64,000 nucleotides of DNA from Flammeovirga sp. SJP92 (GTDB lineage Bacteria; Bacteroidota; Bacteroidia; Cytophagales; Flammeovirgaceae), in contig NZ_LQAQ01000015.1 of assembly GCF_001583495.1 (NCBI RefSeq), positions 310,001-374,000 on the forward strand, written 5' to 3'. The notes beneath the pieces are model-generated. The model was not told the DNA's origin. It saw nothing but the letters and a program-made list of their open reading frames with translations, and did no database searches. The translations under genes and the position numbers were made by a program. Positions 55,188 through 64,000 of the stretch are shown in pieces (position 1 is the stretch's first letter; every line of letters starts with the position of its first letter).

Positions 55188-56836
55188 TGTGGAAGCACCT
55201 TGTAGAAACCGGGTTTTTAGGAACTGACCGAAAGCAAATCCAAAAGGATCAGCTTCCTGAACAACTTCTCAACCAACTTGAAAAAGTAGATGAGCAAGAC
55301 AAAGAAAATCACTTTCTTACGCTACTGTCATTCGCTCAGTATTACAATGAAAGCGGTGAAGTGGCAAAGAAATATGAAGGAGAAGTTCTTGCAGAATATA
55401 TGGAAGAAAAGCGTTTTGAAATTCCTCATTCAATGCAGTTGATTTTCAGTAGAATCAATAACCTTGACACCTCTTTCACTAAAACTAAATTAATACACCT
55501 TTGGCTGGACCTTATTATTAAAAAAGAACAAGTTGTCGGCTATCCTTTATTTAAGGACTTGATCAAGTTTGGCGAAAGAAAGGGCGTAGAAATTAAGGAT
55601 AAAATTACTAAAGTCCTTTCAAGAAATACACTGAAAGCTTGTATGCAATTTCATCAAGTCAACAACAACTGGATTGCCACTCCTATTTCTGAAGAAGGTT
55701 GGTATACCGGCAAAATGGCAGAACGAAAAAGTTACCTCGAATACTTGTTAGGGCAAGATATTCCAAAAGCGATTGCATTACTTGAAGAAGCATGGCCTCA
55801 AGAGACTCTCAACAACAAGGTGTCTTTGCTGAATACAATTTTTGAAAAACCTTCAGAAAGTTTAGTTCCTTTTTTAGAAAAGCTTTATGATAATGAGTAT
55901 CAGTTTTCTGAAACAGAGAAAGAAAAACAAAGAGAAGGCCGTGCTATTCTCTCTAAAATATTATTAATGTTTCCATCCTCAAAATTAAGTCAGGAAACAT
56001 TACAACAACTCGTTCCTTGCTTTACTAAACGAGCACTAATAAGCAAACTGAAATGGAAGCTGAACTTTCCCAAGGAACAAAGTGACGGCTTCTGGAATGA
56101 AAAAAGTATGTTGCAAAAGTATGGTTTGGATATCAATGGATTTATGCCACACAATCATTCTACCAAAGAAGAAGGTTGGATGGCCTATTTTATCCAATAC
56201 ATTCCTTTCCAAGCTTTTGCGGATGCTTTGAACACAAAAGAGGAACATATTATCAATTGTCTTTTTGATAGTAAAGAATTGCAGCAAAAAATAAAATATG
56301 CAGACGGTGTTGAATCTATGTTTATCAATGAACTAACCCATAAAGTGAGGTTCTATCAAGCACAAAGTTCTGTTAAACTTGTTCAAGCTTTTATTGAAAG
56401 AAGAAATCACAATGATTATGAGTTGAAAGATATTCTCTTTTCACTTCAACCTGATGAAATTGAAGAATTGATTGTCAAAAACAACATTTACAGAACTTCA
56501 ATAAATATCATGTGCAACTATTCTTCTGAAGTTCCAGACTTAAACTTCTCTTATAGTTTAAGTAAAAAACTTCTTCAAAAAATTCAAAGAAAGTCTGAAG
56601 ACTGGAGATATGGAGTGAGCACTGACCAATTAGGGCTTATTCTTTCAAAAGACATTTTGGGAGAATTAGAAATTATCAATAAAAAAGTAGAAAGTATGAC
56701 TTTAGCCAAAGACATGAGCCACGATGCAAAAGAAGAAGATCTGCAAACTTGGAAGAATAAAATCTATATCCCTATCAAAGAAGTAATAGAAATTCGAACT
56801 CTTTTAGAAGAAGAGGAAGAACTTGTAACTGAATAA
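55187..56836 (+). CDS. DUF5691 family protein of the MoxR/vWA cluster
   Basis: 549 residues. It begins MWKHLVETGFLGTDRKQI, the conserved start of DUF5691 proteins in MoxR/SWIM clusters. The rest is helical, HEAT-like in character, with no known catalytic residues. In E. coli the SWIM protein is longer, perhaps combining both. It overlaps the SWIM stop by one base and lies 36 bp before the AAA ATPase. The likely role is as a scaffold for the ATPase and SWIM subunit. Function unknown; cytosolic. Confidence 0.75.
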   Translation: MWKHLVETGFLGTDRKQIQKDQLPEQLLNQLEKVDEQDKENHFLTLLSFAQYYNESGEVAKKYEGEVLAEYMEEKRFEIPHSMQLIFSRINNLDTSFTKTKLIHLWLDLIIKKEQVVGYPLFKDLIKFGERKGVEIKDKITKVLSRNTLKACMQFHQVNNNWIATPISEEGWYTGKMAERKSYLEYLLGQDIPKAIALLEEAWPQETLNNKVSLLNTIFEKPSESLVPFLEKLYDNEYQFSETEKEKQREGRAILSKILLMFPSSKLSQETLQQLVPCFTKRALISKLKWKLNFPKEQSDGFWNEKSMLQKYGLDINGFMPHNHSTKEEGWMAYFIQYIPFQAFADALNTKEEHIINCLFDSKELQQKIKYADGVESMFINELTHKVRFYQAQSSVKLVQAFIERRNHNDYELKDILFSLQPDEIEELIVKNNIYRTSINIMCNYSSEVPDLNFSYSLSKKLLQKIQRKSEDWRYGVSTDQLGLILSKDILGELEIINKKVESMTLAKDMSHDAKEEDLQTWKNKIYIPIKEVIEIRTLLEEEEELVTE

Positions 56837-56872
56837 TTAAGACATAATCATCAAACTAATAATATAAAAACA

Positions 56873-57955
56873 ATGAGTACAGTATTAAGACAACATGCCG
56901 AACAACAATTTGCTGAAGAACTAGAAGCATTAAAAAGTCAAGATAAAGCCCACCGACCTACTAATTGGGAATTATCGCCACAGGCTGTTGTAAAATACCT
57001 AATGGGTGGAAAACTGGACAACGGTTTTGAAATCACTCCAAAATATATTGGTAACCAAAGACTAATGGAAATTGCAGTAGCCACTTTAACTACAGATAGA
57101 GCTTTATTATTATATGGAATTCCTGGTACTGCGAAATCTTGGGTATCAGAACATATAACAGCTGCGGTTACTGGCGATTCCACGATGTTGATTCAAGGTA
57201 CTGCCGGTACTTCAGAAGAGGCTATTCGTTACGGTTGGAATTATGCCAAATTATTGGCTGAAGGACCTACAGAAGGTGCATTGGTAGAAACGCCAATGAT
57301 GAGAGCGATGAAAAATGGTAAAATTGCGAGAATTGAAGAACTTACTCGTATTCCTTCTGATGTTCAAGATACTTTACTGACCGTTTTATCAGAGAAAGCA
57401 ATGCCAATTCCAGAATTGAATACGGAAATTCAAGCTGTTGGCGGGTTCAATATCATCGCGACAGCCAACAACAGAGACAAAGGGGTCAATGAACTTTCTT
57501 CTGCTTTGAAAAGACGTTTTAATACTGTGATCCTTCCAGTTCCTGCAACAGCAAAAGAAGAAATCAATATTGTACAAAGTAGAGTTTCTTCATCCATCAA
57601 AGCCTTAGGTTTACCTGCCGCAGAACCTACTTTAAAAGAAATTCAAAGAGTGGTAAGCATTTTTAGAGAGCTTCGCAATGGTGTTACAGAAGATGGACGT
57701 ACTAAAATCAAAACGCCTACAAGTACAGTCAGTACAGCTGAAGCTATCTCTGTAGTGAACAATGGCTTATCACTTGCCGCTCATTTTGGTGATGGTACTT
57801 TAAATGCTCACGACATTGCTTCGGGCTTGATCGGTGCTATTGTCAAAGATCCTGTTCAAGATGCCACGGTATGGAATGAATACCTTGAGGTGATTGTAAA
57901 ACCAAGAAAAGAGTGGAGCGATATCTATAGAGCTTGTAAAGAACTATCCTTCTAA
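56873..57955 (+). CDS. MoxR-like AAA+ ATPase, YehL subfamily
   Basis: 360 residues, single AAA+ module. Walker A GIPGTAKS (82-89); a RIEELTRIPSDVQDTL segment in the Walker B region; sensor-1 Asn in IIATANNRDKG; arginine-finger region in SSALKRRFNTV; sensor-2 region further on. The size and the WVSEHITAAVTGDSTMLIQGTAGT stretch fit the YehL branch of MoxR ATPases. MoxR proteins usually act with vWA proteins, such as the one downstream, as chaperone-like machines that mature or remodel a target. The target is not known in this system. It is the third gene of six. Confidence 0.9.
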   Translation: MSTVLRQHAEQQFAEELEALKSQDKAHRPTNWELSPQAVVKYLMGGKLDNGFEITPKYIGNQRLMEIAVATLTTDRALLLYGIPGTAKSWVSEHITAAVTGDSTMLIQGTAGTSEEAIRYGWNYAKLLAEGPTEGALVETPMMRAMKNGKIARIEELTRIPSDVQDTLLTVLSEKAMPIPELNTEIQAVGGFNIIATANNRDKGVNELSSALKRRFNTVILPVPATAKEEINIVQSRVSSSIKALGLPAAEPTLKEIQRVVSIFRELRNGVTEDGRTKIKTPTSTVSTAEAISVVNNGLSLAAHFGDGTLNAHDIASGLIGAIVKDPVQDATVWNEYLEVIVKPRKEWSDIYRACKELSF

Positions 57956-57996
57956 AACTAAACCATTAAATATTAAACTAAAAACCTATTATTATC

Positions 57997-60900
57997 ATGA
58001 GTACTATTGAAATCAATCATAATTTAAATCAATTTACAGATAAGGTTATTACTCGTCTAAATAGCGAAGATTATTACTATAGCAGAGATGATGAATCAAG
58101 AGCTTTGGAAGCGGAAACTATCCGAGAACTTGCTACATTTATTCCTAAAAACGAAAAGGTAAATACAGCTTTTTTGGATAAAGTGAATAAAAGCTATCTT
58201 TCAGAAACACGTTCTTTCCTATCAAAGGTAATTCATGAAGCCTTTACTAATTCAGAGTTATCATGGGTCTTGAATCAACGCCAATTTTTATCTTCTCTCC
58301 TAGAAAAAACGGTAGCAGATAAGTATTATTTAACTGATTCAGTTGGAGTATTTTTAAGACGAAGTGTGGAATTTTTGGAGACGGATAAAGCAATAGAAAA
58401 TTTTCATTTCATTTTAGACTTAGGTTATTCTGAAGCACAGATATTTAATTTTAATTTCGAAAGATATAATGATAATTTCTTATATCAATATCATTATCAC
58501 AAAGAATTTTCATCTTCAGTTGACAAAGGTCAAGAGCTTTCTTTAACCAAATTTGGAGAAGTATTAAAGGCTTATTTAGCTAACACTCCTACTAATAAAC
58601 TATTTGACTTTTTAATTGGAAAAGATGTTCATTTCAATAATTATAGAGAACATAAATTAGAATTAGTTTATTTCTTACGTGCTTATTTTAAAGACGTATT
58701 TAAAAAGAGTTTTGTAGGGCTTACAAAGCGTAATGGAAATTACAGAAATGAGAAAATTGATTTTGATGCCTTAAAATTCTTCATCAAACTTGATACAGAA
58801 GGGTATATAGAAACCATTATCCAACACATGATGGATGATAAGGAAGCAACTATTGCTGAACAACTTACAATGTATATATTATTCAATGAAGCTGACGAAA
58901 AGTATGATGAACAAATAAAACAATGTGGTGAAAGATATTTAGAAACAACATTCATAAAAGGAGAACTTCGTCGTAAAGAAGAAATTTTTACTCATAAGAG
59001 AGAACCATATATCAGTGAAGCCTATTTTGATTACTTAATGAAACAGGATAAGGCGGCTGCATTTGAAAGAATCTCAACGTTCTTTGTTGAATCACCTTAC
59101 CTCCTATCACATCATTTTGACTTCCTAAAAAATAATTATAAAGAAGAGATGCAACCTCTTCTCATTTTAGGATTGAAAAAAGACAAACAAACGTATAAGG
59201 AGAGTCGCTTTTATTTTGAAAGCCTGACAGAAGCATTTCTACAATCAAATTTAGACGAATGCGTTGATGAATTATTTGACTTCGCTTTTAAATGCACATT
59301 AAAAGATCCTAAAGATGCGATATGTGGTTTAATCAGTAAATCAGATGCGGGCATTGCGAGGTGTTTAGAATTGACAAAAAGTAAAAAAGCCAAAGAAAGA
59401 GTCATTGCTGTTCAGGTTTTAAATAAACTAGAAGGAGAAAAATCATTAATTGCTTTAGCTGAAATTGTAGAGCTAGAAGGGAATGATGATTCAAGAGATA
59501 GTATTCTTCAAAAAATTCATCATATACGTTTTGAAAAGGCCTTTACAAAAGAAAAAGTAGAAGCGATGATTGAGGCGGCTGCTTTACGTAAGAAGCTCTC
59601 GAAATGGGGTGAGAAAAAATTAGACGAAAGCTCATTGCCTAAACTCTATTATAAGGATGGTTCAGAACTTGACGAAAAAGCGGTTCGTTTTCTTTTCTAT
59701 AGAATGAAAAGAGCAAAAGGAATCAATTCTGACATTGAAGCAAAACAATTATTACAACTCATTGACCTTCAAAAAGCGGATAAGTTTGCGAAAACATTAA
59801 TTCAGACTTTTAAGGATTCTAATGCAGATACTAAAATCAAGTATTATCTAACATTGGCTGGCTTATTAGGAGACGATCAGGTGACTGCACAATTGATAAC
59901 ACTTTTCAATCAAAGCATGCGTGACACAAGAATGAAAATGTGCGAATATATTTTAGGAGCACTTGCTATGGTTGGCACTGATAAAGCTTTAAGAATGATT
60001 GATCAAGTGTACCGTAAGTACATGAACAAAAAACCTTCTTTAGCTGAAGTGGCAAAAACGTCTTTAGTAGTGGCTGCAAATGAGTTAAATATTACGCTTG
60101 ATGATTTAGCTGATCGTATCATTCCGAACTTTGATTTTGAAGATAACTTTAAAACCTTCGAGGTGGAAGGTGAAGAATATAGAGCATTTATTAACTCTGA
60201 TTTCAAATTAAACTATTTGAATGAAGACAATAAGATGCGTAAATCAATGCCAAAAGGCATCTCTGCTGAAGTCAAGAAAGAGCTAAAAGAGATTGAGAAA
60301 GGAATCAAAGAGGCTACAAAGGGACAAACGCTTCGTTTGGAACGATACCTTGTTGAGGAAAGAAGATGGAAAAATGAGGAGTGGCAATCTTTCTTTTTCA
60401 ATAACCCAATTTTATTTGTCTACGCCAGCCAATTGATTTGGGGAGCATTTGATGAAAAAGGAGCATTACAAGAGAGTTTTTATTGTGATGAGGATATGTG
60501 TTTTTACAATGCAGAAGGTGATGAAGTGGAATTAGAGGAAGAGCACTTTATTGGCATCCTCCACCCTATTTATTTATCAGAAGAGCAATTACAAGCTTGG
60601 AAACAAGTAGTGTATGACAATGATATTAAAACCGTTTTCCCAATTCTTGAAAGAAAAATAATTCACCCTACACAGGAGGAATTAGAAAGTAATAAAACAA
60701 ATAGATTTAAAGGTCAAAAAGTACCAAGAGGAGCTTCTTTTGTAGGCACTTTCTTAGAGAGAAGAAGCTGGAGAAAAGAGGCTTCCGGTGGAGGCAGTGC
60801 TGAGTTTAAGAAAATTCACCATACAAAAGGAATTGCTGCTTACCCGTATATTGAAGGTCCTGCAATGTTCTATATGGGTGAAGAAGAAGCTACTGTTGAA

Positions 60901-61041
60901 ACCATTTATTTTGGACCTGAAGGTCGTCATTTCTACTCTTGCTCTTCAGGAGACGGAAAAAAACAATTTACATTAAAAGATGTTCCAGCAGTATTTTATT
61001 CAGAAGTACTTGCTGATATCCAAGAACTATTAGAAGCATAA
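57997..61041 (+). CDS. Large HEAT-like/DUF4132 protein of the MoxR/vWA cluster
   Basis: 1014 residues. The first ~730 residues are helical repeats of HEAT type (for example KERVIAVQVLNKLEGEKSLIALAEIVE and KYYLTLAGLLGDDQVTAQLITLF). The last ~250 carry the DUF4132 signature: RLERYLVEERRWKNEEWQSF, NPILFVYASQLIWGAFDE, FIGILHPIYLS, AWKQVVYDNDIKTVFPILER. DUF4132 resembles a C-terminal domain near WGR/molybdate-metabolism-type proteins and is of unknown role. It starts 41 bp after the ATPase and ends 3 bp before the DUF5682 gene, so it belongs to the operon. It has no counterpart in E. coli yehLMPQ, as far as I recall. Confidence 0.8.
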   Translation: MSTIEINHNLNQFTDKVITRLNSEDYYYSRDDESRALEAETIRELATFIPKNEKVNTAFLDKVNKSYLSETRSFLSKVIHEAFTNSELSWVLNQRQFLSSLLEKTVADKYYLTDSVGVFLRRSVEFLETDKAIENFHFILDLGYSEAQIFNFNFERYNDNFLYQYHYHKEFSSSVDKGQELSLTKFGEVLKAYLANTPTNKLFDFLIGKDVHFNNYREHKLELVYFLRAYFKDVFKKSFVGLTKRNGNYRNEKIDFDALKFFIKLDTEGYIETIIQHMMDDKEATIAEQLTMYILFNEADEKYDEQIKQCGERYLETTFIKGELRRKEEIFTHKREPYISEAYFDYLMKQDKAAAFERISTFFVESPYLLSHHFDFLKNNYKEEMQPLLILGLKKDKQTYKESRFYFESLTEAFLQSNLDECVDELFDFAFKCTLKDPKDAICGLISKSDAGIARCLELTKSKKAKERVIAVQVLNKLEGEKSLIALAEIVELEGNDDSRDSILQKIHHIRFEKAFTKEKVEAMIEAAALRKKLSKWGEKKLDESSLPKLYYKDGSELDEKAVRFLFYRMKRAKGINSDIEAKQLLQLIDLQKADKFAKTLIQTFKDSNADTKIKYYLTLAGLLGDDQVTAQLITLFNQSMRDTRMKMCEYILGALAMVGTDKALRMIDQVYRKYMNKKPSLAEVAKTSLVVAANELNITLDDLADRIIPNFDFEDNFKTFEVEGEEYRAFINSDFKLNYLNEDNKMRKSMPKGISAEVKKELKEIEKGIKEATKGQTLRLERYLVEERRWKNEEWQSFFFNNPILFVYASQLIWGAFDEKGALQESFYCDEDMCFYNAEGDEVELEEEHFIGILHPIYLSEEQLQAWKQVVYDNDIKTVFPILERKIIHPTQEELESNKTNRFKGQKVPRGASFVGTFLERRSWRKEASGGGSAEFKKIHHTKGIAAYPYIEGPAMFYMGEEEATVETIYFGPEGRHFYSCSSGDGKKQFTLKDVPAVFYSEVLADIQELLEA

Positions 61042-61044
61042 TTT

Positions 61045-63300
61045 ATGAGCGTTCATATTTTAGGTATAAGACATCATGGTGTTGGTTCTGCCAAACAAGT
61101 ACAAAAGGAGTTAGAAAGACTTCAACCCGACCTCATTCTAGTTGAAGGTCCTCCTGAAGTGAGTGAACTTTTTAAAATGGTGGATCAAAAAACGTTCAAA
61201 CCGCCATTGGCCTTGTTGGTGTACAACACTATGGACCCCAAACAATCAAGCTTTTATCCTTTTGCTTCTTACTCTCCAGAATGGGTCACCATAAATTATG
61301 GACAGCAAAATAATGTGGAGGTAAGAGCAATGGATCTACCTGCAGCTGCTTCTTTTTTGATGCAGAAAAAGAAAGAAGAAGAACTGCTCAAAAAATTGGA
61401 GGAGAACGAATTGGAAGATGTGCTTGAGGAGGAACCAAAAGCTCCCATCACTGATCCGTTGGGGTATTTAGCCAAAGCGGCTGGATATTCTAATTCGGAA
61501 GAATGGTGGGACCAACAGTTTGAGCAAAATTCTGGTTCTTCAGAAGAGCATTTTGAGGCAGTTATGTATGCCATGGAGGCATTGCGTGAAGAAGGTATTC
61601 CGTCTACAATGGAAGCTGAAAATGAAATCCGTGAGGCTTATATGCGAAATATTATTCGCGAAGCAAAAAATGAAATGCACCACACCATTGCTATTGTGTG
61701 TGGTGCATGGCACGGACCTGCCTTAAAAGACGATTTCTCTGATTCTAAAAAGGACAACAAAATATTAAAAACGGTTCCTAAACGTAAGCTCAAAATTTCG
61801 GCTACTTGGATTCCATGGACCAACTCAAGATTGAGCTATGCTTCGGGGTACGGAGCAGGCATTACATCACCTGGGTGGTACGAACATCAATGGAAAACCA
61901 AGAAGGATGTTGAAATCAGCTGGCTAACAAAAGTGGCAAATACCTACCGTAAGAAAGACATCGATATGTCTACTGCACATATCATGGAAGCTTACAAACT
62001 TGCTGTGGCATTGGCTACTTTAAGAGGACACTCTTTTGTCAATAAACAAACTCTAGATGAAGCGGTTTTGTCTGTCATGTGCATGGGAGATGAAATCAAA
62101 ATGGAATTGATAAAGGAAAAATTAGTGCTCGCTGAGAAAATTGGTGAAGTTCCGGATTCCGTTCCTAAAGTTCCATTGCAAGAGGATTTTGAGAAGTGGG
62201 TGAAGAAATTCAGGCTGAAATTAAATACGCTTGCCAAAGAAGTAAAACTTGATCTCCGTAAAGAAAATGATCTAAATAAAAGTATCTTTTTCCACCGTTT
62301 AGAATTACTGGAAGTCCCTTGGGCCAAAAAAACGCACGCCACATCAAAGGGTACTTTTAAGGAATTATGGTTACTGGACTGGGAGCCAGAGATCATGGTC
62401 AAAATAATTGAGCATGCTTACTTAGGTAATTCGATTGAAACGGCCACTCAAAGTAAAGTGATTGAAGACGGCAAACAGATCAATGAAATTTCCAATGCGG
62501 CTTCATTACTCAAGGCTTGTATACCTGCCGAACTTTTCAAAGCCATTGAATTTATACTGGATCGCATCAATGAGCTTTCCGCTATTTCTTCTGATGTCAA
62601 GGATTTGATGTCTGCCTTACCACAGTTAGTGGATCTAAGCAGATATGGTAATGTGAGAAAATCAGACTTGACGGTGTTGAGTAATATCGTTGATAATCTA
62701 TTGATCAAAGTTTACATCAACCTGCCGAATGCTTGTTATCAATTGGATGAGGAGAATTCCAATAAGATGTTCAAATTGATTTTAGATGTCAATAATGCAG
62801 TAAGAATCTATCAAGATAAAGAATTAACGGCACAGTGGTATCAGGCATTGCACAAAGTAATGCAATCATCTGGAGTTCACGCTATTATCAGAGGTTGTAC
62901 TTGCCGTTTGCTTTCAGATGCTCAATTCCTCACACAAGAAGTAACTGAAAAAGAGATTTCCACCAATTTATCTGTGGGTAATCCTCCTCAAGAAGTTGCA
63001 TCTTGGATTGAAGGTTTTTTAAGAGGCAATGCCAGTATTCTTATTTACGACAACCACTTATGGAACTTGCTTTATACTTGGGTTGGGTCTTTAGCCAAAG
63101 ACATTTTTATTGAAATGTTGCCGATGTTAAGAAGAGCCTTTTCTCAATTTGAACCTGAAGACCGTCTCCAAATAGGTCAAAAAGCCAAAAGAGGTTTAGT
63201 CACTTCAGATGCATTTACTGATAATAATGAAGACAGTGATTTTGATACAGAAAGAGCAAGTCAAATCCTTCCAGTGTTAAGTGAATTGATGGGAATTTAA
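61045..63300 (+). CDS. DUF5682 (YehM-like) protein of the MoxR/vWA cluster
   Basis: 751 residues, close to E. coli YehM (~759). N-terminal GIRHHGVGSAKQV (7-19) and LILVEGPPEV, then a mid-protein MHHTIAIVCGAWHGPAL, recall the TraB/ChaN/EreA-like fold where Gly-His-Gly and Glu residues form a potential active site. The C-terminal ~400 residues are helical. It begins 3 bp after the DUF4132 stop and 10 bp before the next ATG. The His-rich loop and CGAWHGP motif suggest a metal- or ligand-binding enzyme, but no activity has been shown. Confidence 0.82.
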   Translation: MSVHILGIRHHGVGSAKQVQKELERLQPDLILVEGPPEVSELFKMVDQKTFKPPLALLVYNTMDPKQSSFYPFASYSPEWVTINYGQQNNVEVRAMDLPAAASFLMQKKKEEELLKKLEENELEDVLEEEPKAPITDPLGYLAKAAGYSNSEEWWDQQFEQNSGSSEEHFEAVMYAMEALREEGIPSTMEAENEIREAYMRNIIREAKNEMHHTIAIVCGAWHGPALKDDFSDSKKDNKILKTVPKRKLKISATWIPWTNSRLSYASGYGAGITSPGWYEHQWKTKKDVEISWLTKVANTYRKKDIDMSTAHIMEAYKLAVALATLRGHSFVNKQTLDEAVLSVMCMGDEIKMELIKEKLVLAEKIGEVPDSVPKVPLQEDFEKWVKKFRLKLNTLAKEVKLDLRKENDLNKSIFFHRLELLEVPWAKKTHATSKGTFKELWLLDWEPEIMVKIIEHAYLGNSIETATQSKVIEDGKQINEISNAASLLKACIPAELFKAIEFILDRINELSAISSDVKDLMSALPQLVDLSRYGNVRKSDLTVLSNIVDNLLIKVYINLPNACYQLDEENSNKMFKLILDVNNAVRIYQDKELTAQWYQALHKVMQSSGVHAIIRGCTCRLLSDAQFLTQEVTEKEISTNLSVGNPPQEVASWIEGFLRGNASILIYDNHLWNLLYTWVGSLAKDIFIEMLPMLRRAFSQFEPEDRLQIGQKAKRGLVTSDAFTDNNEDSDFDTERASQILPVLSELMGI

Positions 63301-63310
63301 ATTGAAAAAC

Positions 63311-64000
63311 ATGAATCAAAATAATGATATAGTAATGGAAACTCCCGAAAGCAAGCAACAGAACTTGGAAAGATGGAGATTGATGTTAGGTGGTGAAGAT
63401 GCTGATGGCACAGGTCACCAATTATCTGAAGAACTTACTGAATTAGATCAAACTTTGAGTGCGTTGTATGAATTTGAACGCAAAGGAAGTTTTGATTATG
63501 GTCCTGATGGAAAAAAGAAAAGCAGTAAAGGAGGAAGAGGAAAAGGTACTCCTTCTATTGCGAGGTGGTTGGGTGACATCCGAAAATATTTCCCTCAGTC
63601 TGTGGTGAATGTCATGCAGGCAGATGCGATGAAAAATGAGCGTCTGAAAGAAAAAATGATCATGGAGCCTGAGATTTTAGAAAAGGCGGAAGCTGATGTT
63701 CATTTAGTGGCTTCCTTAATGGAAATGGGCAAATTGATTCCTGAAAAAACCAAAGAAACCGCTAGAATGGTGGTCAAAAAAGTAGTGGATGAGCTGATGG
63801 ATAAATTGGAGCAGAAGACCATTGCTAGTTTATCAGGTGCTTTGGATAAAAGTGCTAGAAGTTTCAGACCAAGACACAATGAAATCAACTGGTCGGCTAC
63901 TATCAAAAAGAACTTGAAGCACTATCAGCCGGAATACAAAACGATCATTCCTGAAGTGAAAGTGGGTTATGGAAAGAAATCAAAACGCTCTTTAAAAGAC
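63311..64000 (+). CDS. vWA-domain protein (YehP-like), N-terminal part; runs off the window
   Basis: Open from ATG 63311 to the last base (230 codons), so the 3' part lies outside. It begins MNQNNDIVMETPESKQQNLE and continues with RWRLMLGGEDADGTG, LDQTLSALYEFERKG, and TPSIARWLGDIRKYFPQSVVNVMQADA then LEPEILE-like and DVHLVASLMEM. This N-terminal region is the helical part that precedes the vWA (CoxE-like) domain in MoxR-linked vWA proteins; the MIDAS motif itself is not in the window. Positioned 10 bp after the DUF5682 gene, as YehP next to YehM in E. coli. Confidence 0.85.
   Translation, partial: MNQNNDIVMETPESKQQNLERWRLMLGGEDADGTGHQLSEELTELDQTLSALYEFERKGSFDYGPDGKKKSSKGGRGKGTPSIARWLGDIRKYFPQSVVNVMQADAMKNERLKEKMIMEPEILEKAEADVHLVASLMEMGKLIPEKTKETARMVVKKVVDELMDKLEQKTIASLSGALDKSARSFRPRHNEINWSATIKKNLKHYQPEYKTIIPEVKVGYGKKSKRSLKD

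Overview
The window looks like chromosomal DNA from an AT-rich, probably marine member of the Bacteroidota, most likely order Cytophagales and possibly Flammeovirgaceae. The grounds are type IX secretion (T9SS) style tail domains, TonB receptor, LytTR and AraC genes, Bacteroidota-type -7 promoter elements (TAnnTTTG), weak ribosome binding sites, and families such as DUF2490, DUF6515 and YHYH. The genus is inference. I saw no tRNA, rRNA, CRISPR array, transposase or prophage.

Layout. 1-2.8 kb: the end of anmK, a rhomboid protease and two envelope proteins. 2.9-5.0 kb: a secreted sulfatase facing a 58-residue CPNC microprotein. 5.1-9.8 kb: a TPR protein, TonB receptor, LytS-type kinase and LytTR regulator in one operon, behind a GC-rich repeat cluster whose 9-bp repeats have the spacing LytTR proteins bind. 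9.8-15 kb: two tandem cytochrome P450s and a membrane M48 peptidase. 15-20.6 kb: a histidine-degradation operon, marR-hutH-hutU-hutI, with twin palindromic operators over the marR promoter and a long nested inverted repeat between hutH and hutU. 20.7-23.5 kb: apaG and a PAS kinase/NarL regulator pair. 23.8-28.2 kb: a secreted protein, a methyltransferase, a decayed creatininase gene, an SDR and an FHS-family sugar transporter. 28.5-34.6 kb: a 1376-residue double DUF445 protein, a perfect 106-bp tandem duplication and two envelope proteins. 34.6-38.9 kb: an overlapping YHYH-MORN-SCO operon, then AraC, AhpD-like and DoxX-like genes. 39.2-46.3 kb: a frameshifted outer membrane protein and the 2-oxoglutarate dehydrogenase genes sucA-GNAT-sucB with lpdA. 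46.7-51.6 kb: three tandem T9SS-tail proteins and the stub of a fourth. 52.2-53.6 kb: a GluR0-like glutamate-receptor potassium channel overlapping yraN.

53.85 kb to the window end: six co-directional genes encode a SWIM zinc-finger protein, a DUF5691 protein, a MoxR-like AAA ATPase, a HEAT-like/DUF4132 protein, a DUF5682 protein and the start of a vWA-associated protein. This resembles the Escherichia coli yehLMPQ (YehL subfamily of MoxR ATPases) arrangement, with an added DUF4132 protein. Its function is unknown. It is the strongest candidate here for a poorly described multi-protein system.
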